Counted from the first letter of the stretch, positions 1 through 10,370 are shown. The stretch is DNA of 64,000 nucleotides from Pelomonas sp. CA6 (GCF_022549225.1 NZ_JAKZFD010000009.1:62001-126000), one strand, 5' to 3'. Numbers and translations: made by a program. Notes: generated from the letters alone by a model not told the origin.

Positions 1-656
1 ACCACGGTGCCATGGCCGCAGAGGAACTTGGTGGCCGAGTGATAGACCAGATCCGCGCCCAGCTGCAGCGGCTGCTGCAGATAGGGGGTGGCGAACGTGG
101 CGTCGACCAGCAGCGGCAGGTGATGTTCGTGCGCGATCGCCGCGATGGCGGGGATGTCCAGCACATCGAGCCCGGGGTTGCCCAGGCTTTCGCCCAGCAG
201 CAGCCGGGTCTCGGGACGGATCGCGGCACGCCAGGCGTCCAGGTCGCCGGGGCGCACGAAGCTGGTGGAAATGCCGAAGCGCTTCAGCGTGTAGTGCAGC
301 AGGTTGTGCGTCCCGCCATAGACCGCGGACGACGCGACGATGTGCGCGCCGGCGCCGGCCAGAGTGGCGATCGCCAGATGCAGCGCGGCCTGGCCGCTGG
401 CGGTGGCGATGGCGCCCACGCCGCCGTCCAGCGCGGCGATGCGCTCTTCCAGCACCGCGGTCGTCGGGTTGGACAGGCGCGAGTAGACGTGGCCCGAGCG
501 CTCCATGTTGAACAGCCCCGCCGCATGCTCGCTGTCCTGGAACACGAAGGAGGTGCTCAGGTGCAGCGGCACGGCGCGCGCGCCGGTGCTGGGGTCGGGG
601 GCGGCGCCGGCGTGTAGCGCCAAGGTGTCAAAGCCGGGATCGGCGGGGCCAGCCAT
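1..656 (-). CDS. O-acetylhomoserine/O-succinylhomoserine sulfhydrylase-type PLP enzyme (3' end cut off by window)
   Basis: N-terminal 218 codons of a Cys/Met-metabolism PLP enzyme (fold type I), which replaces the leaving group of an activated homoserine with a thiol. Visible family motifs are YSRLSNPTT near residue 59, ATASGQAAL near 85, LLLGESLGNPG near 152, VDATFATP near 184 and the PLP-lysine motif HSATKFLCGHGT with K210. Translation starts at 656 behind an AGGAGA Shine-Dalgarno. Family is certain; the choice between acetylhomoserine sulfhydrylase (MetY), MetZ and gamma-lyase is not, because the C-terminal half lies outside the window. Confidence 0.85.
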   Translation of the reverse strand, partial: MAGPADPGFDTLALHAGAAPDPSTGARAVPLHLSTSFVFQDSEHAAGLFNMERSGHVYSRLSNPTTAVLEERIAALDGGVGAIATASGQAALHLAIATLAGAGAHIVASSAVYGGTHNLLHYTLKRFGISTSFVRPGDLDAWRAAIRPETRLLLGESLGNPGLDVLDIPAIAAIAHEHHLPLLVDATFATPYLQQPLQLGADLVYHSATKFLCGHGTV

Positions 657-739
657 GCAGTCTCCTCTGTCAGTTTTGCGGCATTGTGTGCTATGTTGGG
701 CACCTCTTTGGATTGCAGTGCCGGCATCCCGCCACAGCC

Positions 740-1192
740 ATGAAAGTCTCCGACATCCTGCGCGTCAAGGGCAACACGCTCTACACCGTCTCCCCCGATC
801 AGGCCCTGGCCGAAGCCGTACAGACCATGGCCGAACGCGACATCGGTTCGCTGGTGGTCATGGAGTTCGGCGATCTGGTGGGCATGCTCACCTTCCGCGA
901 GGTGATCGCCGCGGTGGTCAAGAACGGCGGCTCGGTGGGCAGCTCGCGGGTGCGCAGCGTGATGGACGACCATCCGATGACCTGCACGCCCGAAACCGAG
1001 ATGGACGAGGTGCGGCGCATGATGCTGGGCTGCCACGCCCGCTACATGCCGGTGCTCAACGGCCGCACGCTGATGGGCGTGATTTCCTTCTACGACGTCG
1101 CCAAGACCGTGGTGGAAACCCAGGACTTCGAGAACCGCATGCTCAAGGCCTACATCCGCGACTGGCCGGCCGAGGGCAATTCGCCGCAGTGA
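740..1192 (+). CDS. CBS-domain pair protein
   Basis: A 150-residue protein made almost entirely of two CBS motifs (about residues 7-60 and 75-130), a fold that binds adenine nucleotides or NAD and acts as an energy or redox sensor. Typical CBS features are the repeated aromatic/aliphatic pattern around GSLVVMEFGDLVGMLTFRE and the second-half MPVLNGRTLMGVISFYDV. No catalytic domain is attached, so it is a stand-alone regulator whose partner cannot be seen. I start it at MKVSDIL; an in-frame upstream extension to 686 is rich in rare residues and lacks a ribosome site. It lies back to back with the PLP enzyme, so 657-739 holds both promoters. Confidence 0.85.
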   Translation: MKVSDILRVKGNTLYTVSPDQALAEAVQTMAERDIGSLVVMEFGDLVGMLTFREVIAAVVKNGGSVGSSRVRSVMDDHPMTCTPETEMDEVRRMMLGCHARYMPVLNGRTLMGVISFYDVAKTVVETQDFENRMLKAYIRDWPAEGNSPQ

Positions 1193-1317
1193 ACGACAGG
1201 GTCGCGCGCTCGCGAAGGCGGCACGCGCCATCCGCCCGGGTCGCCAACCCGGGCTGCCTCTAGAATCGGGGCCCCGGTCCATCCTGGCCGCGGCCCTTTT
1301 TCTTTTGGCAGCACTCC

Positions 1318-2427
1318 ATGTCCGGTAGCACCTTCGGCAGCCTGTTTCGCGTCACCAACTTCGGCGAAAGCCACGGCCCCGCGATCGGCTGCGTGATCGA
1401 CGGCTGCCCGCCCGGATTGGCGCTGTCGGTGCAAGACATCCAGCCAGAGCTGGACCGCCGCCGCCCCGGCACCTCGCGCCATGTCACCCAGCGCCAGGAG
1501 CCCGACCAGGTCGAGATCCTCTCCGGCGTCTACGAAGGCATCAGCACCGGCACGCCGATCTGCCTGCTGATCCGCAACGTGGACCAGCGCAGCAAGGACT
1601 ACGGCAATATCCTCGACACCTTCCGCCCCGGCCACGCCGACTACGCCTACTGGCGCAAGTACGGGCTGCGCGACCCGCGCGGCGGCGGGCGTTCCTCGGC
1701 GCGGCTCACCGCGCCCATGGTGGCCGCCGGCGCCGTGGCGCGCAAATGGCTGGGCGAGCGCCTGGGCATTGGCTTTCGCGGCTGCATGACGGCGCTGGGC
1801 GAGATCGACCTGGCCTTCGAGGGCTGGGAACATGTGCCCCACAACCCCTTCTTCGCCGCCAACGCGAGCCAGATCGAGCAGCTGGAGGCCTACATGGACC
1901 AGCTGCGCAAGGACGGCGACTCGGTGGGCGCGCGCTTGTACGTCGAAGCCACCGGCATGCCGCCCGGGCTGGGCCAGCCGCTCTTCGACAAGCTCGATGC
2001 CGACATCGCCTACGCGATGATGGGCATCAACGCGGTCAAGGGCGTGGAGATCGGCGCCGGCTTCGCGTCGGTGCGCCAGCGCGGCAGCCAGCATGGCGAC
2101 GACCTGACGCCGCGGGGCTTTCGCAGCAACAACGCCGGCGGCGTGCTCGGCGGCATCTCCAGCGGCCAGGACTTGCGCGTGGCGCTGGCGATCAAGCCCA
2201 CCAGCTCCATCCGCCTGCCCAAGGACTCGATCAACCGCGCCGGCGAGCCCGCCGTCGTGGAAACCTTCGGCCGCCACGACCCCTGCGTGGGCATACGCGC
2301 CACGCCCATCGCCGAGGCCATGCTGGCGCTGGTGGTGATGGACCATGTGCTGATGCACCGCGCCCAGTGCGGCGACGTCGAGCTGCCGGTGCCGCCCATC
2401 CCGGGCGCCATCGCCGGCCAGCCCTGA
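1318..2427 (+). CDS. aroC: Chorismate synthase
   Basis: A 369-residue chorismate synthase, the last step of the shikimate pathway (EPSP to chorismate, needing reduced FMN). Signatures are [18 protein letters not shown] near the N-terminus, [18 protein letters not shown] around residue 43, the GGGRSSAR segment around 121 and [16 protein letters not shown] near 270. Length is normal for bacteria. The next gene follows 36 bp downstream on the same strand and may be co-transcribed. Confidence 0.98.
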   Translation: MSGSTFGSLFRVTNFGESHGPAIGCVIDGCPPGLALSVQDIQPELDRRRPGTSRHVTQRQEPDQVEILSGVYEGISTGTPICLLIRNVDQRSKDYGNILDTFRPGHADYAYWRKYGLRDPRGGGRSSARLTAPMVAAGAVARKWLGERLGIGFRGCMTALGEIDLAFEGWEHVPHNPFFAANASQIEQLEAYMDQLRKDGDSVGARLYVEATGMPPGLGQPLFDKLDADIAYAMMGINAVKGVEIGAGFASVRQRGSQHGDDLTPRGFRSNNAGGVLGGISSGQDLRVALAIKPTSSIRLPKDSINRAGEPAVVETFGRHDPCVGIRATPIAEAMLALVVMDHVLMHRAQCGDVELPVPPIPGAIAGQP

Positions 2428-2463
2428 GCCGGCCCGCTTCCGCTCGTCGACCCCGCCCCGTCC

Positions 2464-3657
2464 ATGCCCGACAGCCGCCGCGTGCTGCGCGCCAGCGCAG
2501 CCCTGTCCTTCGCCTACTTCGCCGCGATCGGCGTCTTCAACCCGTATGCGCCGCTGTGGTACGCGTCCATGGGGCTCCCGGTGGTGGCGATCGGCCTGCT
2601 GGTTTCGCTGATCAGCTGGACCCGTCTCTTCGCCCCGCTGCTATGGGGCATGGTGGCCGACCGCAGCGGGCGGCGCGACCGCGTGCTGCAGGCGGCCAGC
2701 CTGGCCTGCCTGCTGGCCTCGCTGGGGCTGTTCCAGCCGCCCACGGTGCTGGGCCTGGGCGTGGCGGTCTTTCTGCTTTATGCCTTCAGCGCCGCCTTCG
2801 TGCCGCTGAACGACGCCATCATCGCGTCCGAGCTGCAGGCCCAGGGCGGTGCCATCGACCCGAGGCGCTACGGCCGCGTGCGGCTGTGGGGCTCGGCCGG
2901 CTTTCTGTTCACGGTCTGGGTGGGTGGCTGGTGGTTCGAGCGCATGGGGATGGCGGTCTTCCCGGCCACCATGGTGGCCGCGTTGCTGATGCTGGTGCTG
3001 GCGGCCGCCCGGCTGCCACGGCCGGCGCGCACGCAGGCCGTCAGCCACGAAGCGCCGCCGCCGCTGTGGCCGGCGCTGCGCCGTCCGGTGGTGGGCTGGT
3101 TCTTCCTGGCGCTGTTCTTCGTGCTGCTGGCCCATGTGGCGCTGTACGCCTTCTTCAGCCTCTATCTGGACAGCCTGGGCTATAGCAAGCCGCAGGTGGG
3201 TGGGCTGTGGGCCGCGTCGGTGGTGGTGGAGATCGCCTGGTTCGCGCTGCAGGGGCGCTGGCTGCGCCATGAACATCTGCACCGCTGGCTGATCGCCGCG
3301 GCGCTGCTGACCTCGCTGCGCTTTGCCGGCACCGCGCTGCTGGGCGGCCAGTTCTGGGCCGTGCTGCTGCTGCAGGGCCTGCATGCGATCACCTTCGCCG
3401 CCCAGCACACCGCCTGCATCGGCCTGCTGGCGCGCTTCTTCCCGGGGCGGCTGCAGGCGCGCGGCCAGGCGCTGTACGCGGTGCTGGGCTATGGGGTGTC
3501 GGGCGTGCTGGGCAGCTTGGGCGGTGCGGCGCTGGCCCAGCGGGCGGGCTATGCCGCCTGCTTCTGGGCTGCCGCGGTCGCCGGCCTGCTGGGCGCGCTG
3601 TGCCACTGGCGCTGTGCCCGGCTGGACCGCGTCCAGGCGCCGGTTGCGTCTTCATGA
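2464..3657 (+). CDS. MFS transporter, HcaT/PPP-like family
   Basis: A 397-residue, 12-helix major facilitator of the phenylpropionate permease-like (MFS_1-like) group. The N-terminal FAYFAAIGVFNPYAPLWYAS and the loop WGMVADRSGRRDR between helices 2 and 3 are characteristic of that group. The substrate is unknown; relatives carry aromatic acids, nucleosides or sugars. It follows aroC by 36 bp, so an aromatic substrate is tempting, but position alone does not prove that. Inner membrane. Confidence 0.85.
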   Translation: MPDSRRVLRASAALSFAYFAAIGVFNPYAPLWYASMGLPVVAIGLLVSLISWTRLFAPLLWGMVADRSGRRDRVLQAASLACLLASLGLFQPPTVLGLGVAVFLLYAFSAAFVPLNDAIIASELQAQGGAIDPRRYGRVRLWGSAGFLFTVWVGGWWFERMGMAVFPATMVAALLMLVLAAARLPRPARTQAVSHEAPPPLWPALRRPVVGWFFLALFFVLLAHVALYAFFSLYLDSLGYSKPQVGGLWAASVVVEIAWFALQGRWLRHEHLHRWLIAAALLTSLRFAGTALLGGQFWAVLLLQGLHAITFAAQHTACIGLLARFFPGRLQARGQALYAVLGYGVSGVLGSLGGAALAQRAGYAACFWAAAVAGLLGALCHWRCARLDRVQAPVASS

Positions 3658-3778
3658 AGCCGGCGTGAACGCATGCAAACCATGACGCGCAATCTGCAGT
3701 TCGTCGCAGCAGGGGGGATTCGCTGAAGGGGGCTTCCTAAACTGCGCCATCGACGAAACAAGCAGTCAGGGAGACACC

Positions 3779-4942
3779 ATGCGCAAGCAATGGATCGCGG
3801 CAGGGGCAGCGGTGACCGTGCTGGCCGCCGCAGCGGCCGTCTACGCCACGAACAAGACCGGCGCGGCCAGCCAGCCCGGCCATGGCAAGACCGGGGAGCC
3901 GGCCAAGCCGGCGCTGGAGTTCCAGGCGAGCGAGATCGTCCGGCCCGCCCAAGCCCGCATGCCGGCGGTGATCGAATTCTCCGGCCCGCTGGTGGCGCCC
4001 AACACCGTGGTGGTGCGTGCCAAGGCGGCCGGCAGCCTGGTGAGCCTGGCGGTCGCCGAAGGCAGCCGCGTGCGCGCCGGCCAGAGCCTGGGCCAGCTGG
4101 ACCTGGAGGAGCTGCGCCACCGCGTCGCCGAGCGCGATGCCAGCGTCGAGGCCACCCGCGCCCAGTACGAGCAGACCCGGCGCCAGTACCAGGCCAACGA
4201 GGGCCTGGCGGCGCAGAACTTCATCGCCACGACCGCGCTGGACAGCTCGCGCGCCAGCATGGAAGCGGCGCGCGGCCTGTACCTGCAGGCGCAGGCCCAA
4301 CTGGGCACCAGCCAGGTGCTGCTGCGCCAGGCGGCGCTGACCTCGCCGATCAACGGGCTGGTGCACAAGCGCCACGCGGTGCCGGGCGAGAAGCTGGCCG
4401 CCGAGCAGCAGGTGCTGACGATTGTCGATCTGTCGCGGCTGGAGCTGGCCGGCCTGGTCGGCACCCATGAGGTGGGGCGGCTGCAGCCCGGCATGGAGGT
4501 GCAGCTGAAGGTCGAAGGCGAGGACCAGCCCGTGCCGGCCCGCATCGCGCGCATCGCGCCGGCGGCCGAGCCGGGCACGCGCTCCATCGGCGTCACGCTG
4601 GCGCTGGACAACCCGGGCGAGCGGCTGCGCGCCGGCCAGTACGCGGTGGCCCGCGTCGAGCTGGCGGACGACAAGCAGCGCCTCACCGTGCCGCTGGCGG
4701 CGCTGGGCAGTACCTCGGGGCAGGAACATGTCTGGGTGATCGCCAACGGCACGCTGCAGCGCCGCATCGTGACCACCGGCCGGCGCGACGCGCGCGAGGG
4801 GCGGGTGGAGATCCTCCAAGGCCTGGACGGCCAGGCCCAGGTCCTGGGCTCGCGCTTCGACAACCTGCGCGACGGCGACAAGGCCAACATCCTGCAACCC
4901 AAGCCGGCCGTGGCCCAGGCCTCGGCCGTGCCGCGCCAGTAA
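3779..4942 (+). CDS. RND efflux pump periplasmic adaptor (membrane fusion protein)
   Basis: A 387-residue HlyD/AcrA-type adaptor. An N-terminal membrane anchor (WIAAGAAVTVLAAAAAVYA) is followed by a split lipoyl domain (VVVRAKAAGSLVSLAVAEGS and the matching SPINGLVHKRHAVPGEKL), a coiled-coil hairpin at about 110-170, then beta-barrel and membrane-proximal domains. It has no lipobox, so it is probably held by an uncleaved helix. An AGGGAGA ribosome site precedes the start. The permease gene begins 12 bp downstream. No outer-membrane channel gene is nearby, so the pump probably borrows a TolC-like protein encoded elsewhere. Confidence 0.93.
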   Translation: MRKQWIAAGAAVTVLAAAAAVYATNKTGAASQPGHGKTGEPAKPALEFQASEIVRPAQARMPAVIEFSGPLVAPNTVVVRAKAAGSLVSLAVAEGSRVRAGQSLGQLDLEELRHRVAERDASVEATRAQYEQTRRQYQANEGLAAQNFIATTALDSSRASMEAARGLYLQAQAQLGTSQVLLRQAALTSPINGLVHKRHAVPGEKLAAEQQVLTIVDLSRLELAGLVGTHEVGRLQPGMEVQLKVEGEDQPVPARIARIAPAAEPGTRSIGVTLALDNPGERLRAGQYAVARVELADDKQRLTVPLAALGSTSGQEHVWVIANGTLQRRIVTTGRRDAREGRVEILQGLDGQAQVLGSRFDNLRDGDKANILQPKPAVAQASAVPRQ

Positions 4943-4954
4943 GGAGACGACGCC

Positions 4955-7900
4955 ATGTGGATGACCCGCGTCTCCATCCAGAACCCGGTGTTCGCGACCA
5001 TGGTGATGGTCGCGCTGTGCGTGCTGGGCCTGTTCTCGTATTCCAAGCTGGGCGTCGAGCAGATGCCCGACATCAGCCTGCCCGGCGCCTGGATCGACGT
5101 GCGCTATCCCGGCGCGTCGCCCGAGGCGGTGGAGCGCGAGGTCGCCAAGCCGCTGGAAGAGGCGCTGAACACCGTCGCCGGGGTCGAGCGCATCCAGTCG
5201 CGCAGTTTCGAGGGCCGTGCGCAGGCCAGCGTGGAGTTCTCGCTGAACGCCGACATGAACCGCGGCATGCAGGAACTGCGCGACCGCGTCGCGTTGGTGC
5301 AGGCTGCGTTTCCGAAGGACGTGAAGGCGCCGATGATCTCGCGCTTCCAGGCCGACAACGCGCAGCCGGTCGTGGTGGCCGCGCTGATGAGCGAGACCCG
5401 TCCGGCGCGCGAGCTGTCGATGATGGCCGAGCTCACCGTGGTCAAGCGCCTGTCGCGCGTCGAGGGCGTGGCCAAGGTGGACGTGGGCGGCATGTTCACC
5501 CGCGAGGTGCGCATCGACCTGGACCCGCAGCGCCTGCGCGCCTACAACATCACGCCGGCCGAGGTGGCCAGCGCGCTGAACCAGGCCAACAGCGACCAGC
5601 CGGTGGGCCTGCTGTCCGACCACAACGCCGACGCGATGCTGCGCGTCGAAGGCAAGGTCAAGGACCCCAAGCAATTCATCCACACCGTGGTCGCGCGCCG
5701 CGGCGAGCTGGCGCTGACCCTGGGCGACCTGGGCCAGCTCTCCGAGCGTGAGCGCGAGGCCGACAGCCTGGCGCGCATCAACGGCAAGCCCGCGGTCAGC
5801 TTCAACATCTTCAAGCAGCAGGACGCCAACATCGTCGCCACCGGCGACGCCGTCAAGGAGGCCATGGCCGAGCTGCGCAAGACCCTGCCGCCGGACGTGG
5901 AGCTCAAGGTCATTTACGCGAGCAGCGATTTCGTGAAGAACTCGCTGACCGGCTTGCGCCACACGCTGATCGAAGGCGCGCTGCTGACTGTCGCCATCGT
6001 CTTCCTGTTCCTGCACAGCTGGCGCTCGACCATCATCACCGGGCTCACGCTGCCCATCGCGGTGATCTCCAGCTTCATCGCGGTCCATGCCTTCGGCTTC
6101 ACGCTGAACTTCATGACCATGATGGCGCTGTCGCTGTGCATCGGCCTGCTGATCGACGATGCCATCGTGGTGCGCGAGAACATCGTGCGCCATGTCGCGA
6201 TGGGCAAGGGCCACCACCAGGCGGCCGAGGACGGCACCAACGAGATCGGGCTGGCGGTGATGGCCACCACCTTCGCGATCTGCGCGGTGTTCGTGCCGGT
6301 GGCCTTCATGGGCGGCATCATCGGCAAGTTCTTCTATCCCTTCGGCATCACGGTGGCGGTGGCGGTGCTGGTGTCACTGTTCGTGAGCTTCACGCTGGAC
6401 CCCATGCTGTCCAGCGTCTGGCCCGACCCGCCCAGCACCTATGTGCGCAAGCTGCCGGTGATCGGCCACCTGATCCGCGCCACCGACCGCGGCATGGATC
6501 TGCTGCACGCGCTGTATGAACGGGTGATCCGCTGGGTGTTCTCGGGCCGGCGTTACCGCCTGCTGGTGCCGCCGCTGCCGGTGTATGCGCGCCCCTTCGG
6601 CCAGGACGGCCTGCGCGACCGCCACGCTCCGCGCCGGCTGCGCCTGGCGACGCTGACGCCGCGCGGCCTGGTCATGCTCGGCGGCGTGGGCAGCTTCGTC
6701 GCCGCGTTGATGCTGGCGCCGCTGGTTGGCAGCGAATTCGTGCCGCAGACCGACCAGGGCTTCACCCAGCTGAACCTGCGCATGCCGGTGGCCACCAGCC
6801 TGGAGCGCTCCAACGCCAAGGTGCGCCAGGTCGAGGAGATCCTGGCCGGCTATCCGGAGATCCTCACCGTGTCCACCGTCGTCGGCAGCACCGGCGAGGG
6901 CATGGCCACCGGCCGCAACCAGGCCTCGCTGGCGATCTCGCTGGTGGACCACAAGCAGCGCAAGCGCAGCCAGAAGCAGATCGAGGATGCCATCCGCGCC
7001 GATCTCGCGCGCATCCCCGGCGTGGAGCTGAGCCTGGGCTTCAACCGCCCGGTGTGGGTGACCATCCTGGGCACCGACCCCGAGGTGCTGACCCAGGTGG
7101 CCAAGGATTTCGCCGAGAAGGTCAAGAAGATCCGCGGCGCGGTCGACGTCGAGACCACGGTCAAGCCGGGCCTGCCGGCCTATGCCGTGCGCCTGAAGGA
7201 CTCGGCGGTGCGCGAGCTGGGCCTCAACGCGCCGCAGATCGCGTCCTCGCTGCGCGCCTATGTCAACGGCGAGGTGGCGACCTACTGGACCACGCCGGAC
7301 GGCAACCAGGTCGAGGTGCTGCTGCGCCTGCCCAAGGACCAGCGCCAGAACGTGGAGCAGATGCAGCGCCTGCCGGTGGCCTTCGCCCGCGACGGTTCGC
7401 CGATCGCGCTGGACCAGGTGGCGACCATCGTCCCGGTGTTCAACCCCGAGGTCATCCGGCGCCAGAACCTGCAGCGCCGCGAGGCGGTCTACGCGGGCGT
7501 GCAGGGGCGCAGCTCGGGCGAGGTCAACGCCGAGGTGCAGAAGCTGATCAAGAACACCCAGCTGCCGCCCGGCATCAGCTTCATGGTCGACGGCGAGGGC
7601 AAGCAGCAGGCCGAGGCCTTCACGGGGCTGCTGTCGGCGATGGGCCTGGCGGTGATCTTCATCTACATCGTGCTGGCCAGCCAGTTCGGCAGCTTCCTGC
7701 AGCCCATCGCGATCATGGCCTCGCTGCCGCTGGCGCTGATCGGGGTGATGCTGGCGCTGCTGCTGTGGCAGTCCACGCTGAATGTGTTCTCGATGATCGG
7801 CCTGGTGATGCTGATGGGCCTGGTGACCAAGAACGCCATCCTGCTGGTGGACTTCGCCAACCATGCGCGCAAGGCCGGCGCGACGGTGGCCGACGCGCTG

Positions 7901-8200
7901 CTGCAGGCCGGTCTGATCCGCATGCGTCCCATCATCATGACCACCGCGGCCATGGTGTTCGGCATGCTGCCCATGGCCATCGCGCTGAACGAGGGCGGCG
8001 AGATCCAGGCGCCCATGGGCCGCGCCATCATCGGTGGCGTGATCACCTCCACCATCCTGACCCTGCTGGTGGTGCCGGTGATCTATTCCTACCTGGTGCG
8101 CGAGCGCCGCAAGCCGGCGGCCGATGAGGCCCCGGCGCTGGAGGCGGGCGCCGGTTCCAGCCTGCCGGCCGGCGGCATCCAGCCCGGCATCGCGGACTGA
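4955..8200 (+). CDS. RND efflux permease, HAE1 (AcrB/MexB-like) family
   Basis: A 1081-residue inner-membrane proton-driven multidrug exporter. The N-terminal helix (FATMVMVALCVLGLFSYSKL), the EQMPDISLPGAWIDVRYPGA start of the porter domain and helix 4 with the proton-relay pair in GLLIDDAIVVRENI are all present, as is the duplicate half beginning near residue 570. It is about 40 residues longer than AcrB because of a basic loop between helices 6 and 7 (around YARPFGQDGLRDRHAPRRL). AAGGAG precedes the start. The two-gene set with the adaptor is an HAE1 pump; the drug range cannot be read from sequence. Confidence 0.95.
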   Translation: MWMTRVSIQNPVFATMVMVALCVLGLFSYSKLGVEQMPDISLPGAWIDVRYPGASPEAVEREVAKPLEEALNTVAGVERIQSRSFEGRAQASVEFSLNADMNRGMQELRDRVALVQAAFPKDVKAPMISRFQADNAQPVVVAALMSETRPARELSMMAELTVVKRLSRVEGVAKVDVGGMFTREVRIDLDPQRLRAYNITPAEVASALNQANSDQPVGLLSDHNADAMLRVEGKVKDPKQFIHTVVARRGELALTLGDLGQLSEREREADSLARINGKPAVSFNIFKQQDANIVATGDAVKEAMAELRKTLPPDVELKVIYASSDFVKNSLTGLRHTLIEGALLTVAIVFLFLHSWRSTIITGLTLPIAVISSFIAVHAFGFTLNFMTMMALSLCIGLLIDDAIVVRENIVRHVAMGKGHHQAAEDGTNEIGLAVMATTFAICAVFVPVAFMGGIIGKFFYPFGITVAVAVLVSLFVSFTLDPMLSSVWPDPPSTYVRKLPVIGHLIRATDRGMDLLHALYERVIRWVFSGRRYRLLVPPLPVYARPFGQDGLRDRHAPRRLRLATLTPRGLVMLGGVGSFVAALMLAPLVGSEFVPQTDQGFTQLNLRMPVATSLERSNAKVRQVEEILAGYPEILTVSTVVGSTGEGMATGRNQASLAISLVDHKQRKRSQKQIEDAIRADLARIPGVELSLGFNRPVWVTILGTDPEVLTQVAKDFAEKVKKIRGAVDVETTVKPGLPAYAVRLKDSAVRELGLNAPQIASSLRAYVNGEVATYWTTPDGNQVEVLLRLPKDQRQNVEQMQRLPVAFARDGSPIALDQVATIVPVFNPEVIRRQNLQRREAVYAGVQGRSSGEVNAEVQKLIKNTQLPPGISFMVDGEGKQQAEAFTGLLSAMGLAVIFIYIVLASQFGSFLQPIAIMASLPLALIGVMLALLLWQSTLNVFSMIGLVMLMGLVTKNAILLVDFANHARKAGATVADALLQAGLIRMRPIIMTTAAMVFGMLPMAIALNEGGEIQAPMGRAIIGGVITSTILTLLVVPVIYSYLVRERRKPAADEAPALEAGAGSSLPAGGIQPGIAD

Positions 8201-8218
8201 ACGCGGGCGCGGGCCGCC

Positions 8219-10297
8219 TCAACCGGCGACGCCGGCGCGCCGGTGCCGCTGCCAGATGTCGCGCAACGCCGCCTCCAGATGGGCGGCGAAGCGCGGCGCA
8301 TCGCACAACGGCGACGCGCGCACGCGCTCGCGCAGGCCGGCGCGCAGCGCCGCCAGCCGCGGCAGATCCGCGGCATGGGCGCAGGCCAGTTCCAGCGCAT
8401 GGTCGGCGTCGCGCGCGACCCAGTCGGCCAGCCCGGCGTTGCGCATCAGGCTCAGGCCCTGGCGCGACAGCAGGCCGTGGCCGTCGCCGCGCGTCAGCAC
8501 CGGCACGCCCATCCACAAGGCTTCCATGCTGGTGGTGCCGCCGGGGTAGGGGAAGGGATCCAACGCGATGTCCACCGCGGCATGGCGCGCCAGATAGTCG
8601 GCGCGCGGGCTGGCCCCTTCGAGCACGACGCGCGCCATCGGCAGGCCCGCGGCGGCGCAGCGGTCGCGCAGCGCTTCGCGGTGGGCGGGGACATCGACCT
8701 GGGCGTTCTTCAGCAACAGCCGCGCGTGCGGCAGCGCCCGCAGCAGGCGCGCCCACTGCACCAGCAGCTCGTCGCCCAGCTTGGCCCTCTTGTTGAAGCA
8801 GCCCAGAGTCAGCACGCCCTCGCGCAGCGCCGGCAGCGGCGCAACCGGCGGCGCGTCGGCCGGCGGGCTGAAGCACAGAAAGCTCTCCGGCAGCCGCCAC
8901 AGCGGCTCCACGCACTGCGCCTCGGCGCCAGGTGGCGCGATCCAGGGGTCCACCAGCAGGTGGTCGACCTCGGCCATCCCGGTGCTGGCGCACCAACCCA
9001 GCCAGCACAGCTGCACCGGCGCCGGCCGCCAGGCGAGCACCGGCAGGCGGTTGCCGGCGGTGTGGCCGGCGAGGTCGATCAGCACATCGACCCGGTCGGC
9101 CCGGATGGTGTCGGCCAGCGCGGCGTCGTCCAGGCCGCGCACCCGGCGCCAATGCTCGCAGCAGCCGCGCAGCCGTTCGCTCAGCGCGTCCTCGCGCGCG
9201 GCGTGGCTGTAGGCCAGCAGCACCAGCTCGCTCGACGCGCGCAGCGCCTGCAGCACGCTTTCAAGGAAATGGCCCACCGGGTGCTCGCGCAGATCGGGCG
9301 ACAGCAGGCCCACGCGCAGCGGGCGCCGGTCGCCGTCAAGACGCGCGTCGGGCGGGCCAGGCCGCGCCCGCGCTTGCGCCCGGGCGCCGAACTCGCGGGC
9401 CAGCGCCAAGGTGTCGGGCAGCGCCGCGGCCCCGGCATAGCCGCGCACGAAGAGCCGGTCGCTGAGCAGGCTCAGGTCCTGCGGCGCCAGCGCGCAGGCC
9501 TCGGCCAGCAGTGCGTCCGCGGCGGGCCAGTCGCCGCGCTCGCGCGCCAGCAGCGCGAGGTTGGCGCGCGGCTGCGGCGCCCGGGGCGCCAACGCGCGGG
9601 CACGCTGGTAACAGTCGCCGGCCTCGTCGACGCGGCCCAGCCCCTGCAGCGCGCTGCCCAGGTCGTTGAGCAGCCAGGGGTTGTCGGGATCGTGCGCGAG
9701 GCAGGCTTCGAGCGCCTCGCGGGCGAGCGCATGCCGCCTCAGGTCCAGCGCGCACAGGCCCAGCTGGCGCCGTGCCGGCAGCAGCGCCGGGTCGCGCGCC
9801 AGCGCCGCCTGCAGCGCTTCGATTGCCTCGTCCGGCCGGCCCTGCAGGCGCAGGCACAGGCCCAGGTTGCTCCAGGCGGGCACGGCGTCCGGCGCGCGCG
9901 CCAGGGCCTCGCGCAGGCAGGCCTCGGCCTCCTGCAGCCGGCCCAGACCCAGCAGCGCCAACCCGAGGTTGATGCGCGCATCGACGCGCGCCGGCTCCAG
10001 CCGCAACGCCTGCTGGAAATGGCGCTGCGCCGCCTCGTGCTCGCCGCGCTGGTTCAGCGCGCTGCCCAGCTGCACCGCCAGTTCGGCATCCTCGGGCAGC
10101 AGCTGCAGCGCACGGCCGAGCGCGTCGCGCGCGTCCCGTCCCTGCAGCAGCAGCGCCACGCCCAGCGCCTTCCAGGCCGCGCCCAGCGTCGGGTGACCGC
10201 GCAACAGCGCGCGCGCCAGGCGCTCCATCTCGTCGGGTCGACCACGGCGCCAGGCCTCGGCCAGCGGTTCCAGTGAAGGCGGTGGGGCGGACGTCAT
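8219..10297 (-). CDS. TPR-repeat protein O-GlcNAc transferase-like (SPINDLY/OGT, GT41)
   Basis: A 692-residue protein with about 8 tetratricopeptide repeats (residues 10-290) followed by a GT41 catalytic domain. Catalytic-domain marks are VGLLSPDLREHPVGHF with the conserved His, DLAGHTAGNRLPVLAWRPAP, the FNKRAKL segment matching the nucleotide-sugar Lys region of OGT, and LDPFPYPGGTTSMEALWMGV. Relatives glycosylate proteins on Ser/Thr or Asn, and bacterial ones often modify flagellin or surface proteins; the target here is unknown. I start it at MTSAPPPSLEP (10297). The frame stays open to 10675, but that part covers the patatin promoter and start and has no family similarity. Confidence 0.88.
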   Translation of the reverse strand: MTSAPPPSLEPLAEAWRRGRPDEMERLARALLRGHPTLGAAWKALGVALLLQGRDARDALGRALQLLPEDAELAVQLGSALNQRGEHEAAQRHFQQALRLEPARVDARINLGLALLGLGRLQEAEACLREALARAPDAVPAWSNLGLCLRLQGRPDEAIEALQAALARDPALLPARRQLGLCALDLRRHALAREALEACLAHDPDNPWLLNDLGSALQGLGRVDEAGDCYQRARALAPRAPQPRANLALLARERGDWPAADALLAEACALAPQDLSLLSDRLFVRGYAGAAALPDTLALAREFGARAQARARPGPPDARLDGDRRPLRVGLLSPDLREHPVGHFLESVLQALRASSELVLLAYSHAAREDALSERLRGCCEHWRRVRGLDDAALADTIRADRVDVLIDLAGHTAGNRLPVLAWRPAPVQLCWLGWCASTGMAEVDHLLVDPWIAPPGAEAQCVEPLWRLPESFLCFSPPADAPPVAPLPALREGVLTLGCFNKRAKLGDELLVQWARLLRALPHARLLLKNAQVDVPAHREALRDRCAAAGLPMARVVLEGASPRADYLARHAAVDIALDPFPYPGGTTSMEALWMGVPVLTRGDGHGLLSRQGLSLMRNAGLADWVARDADHALELACAHAADLPRLAALRAGLRERVRASPLCDAPRFAAHLEAALRDIWQRHRRAGVAG

Positions 10298-10370
10298 GGG
10301 GCGCCATTGTCCCGGAGCGGCGCGGCACGGCCGCCGGTCACAATGCGCTCTTTCGACAGCAGGAGCGGCG

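Noticed and set aside
3737-6217. An 826-codon frame antisense to the RND adaptor and permease genes
   Set aside because: Same GC-rich shadow effect; the sense strand encodes textbook efflux proteins with good ribosome sites.
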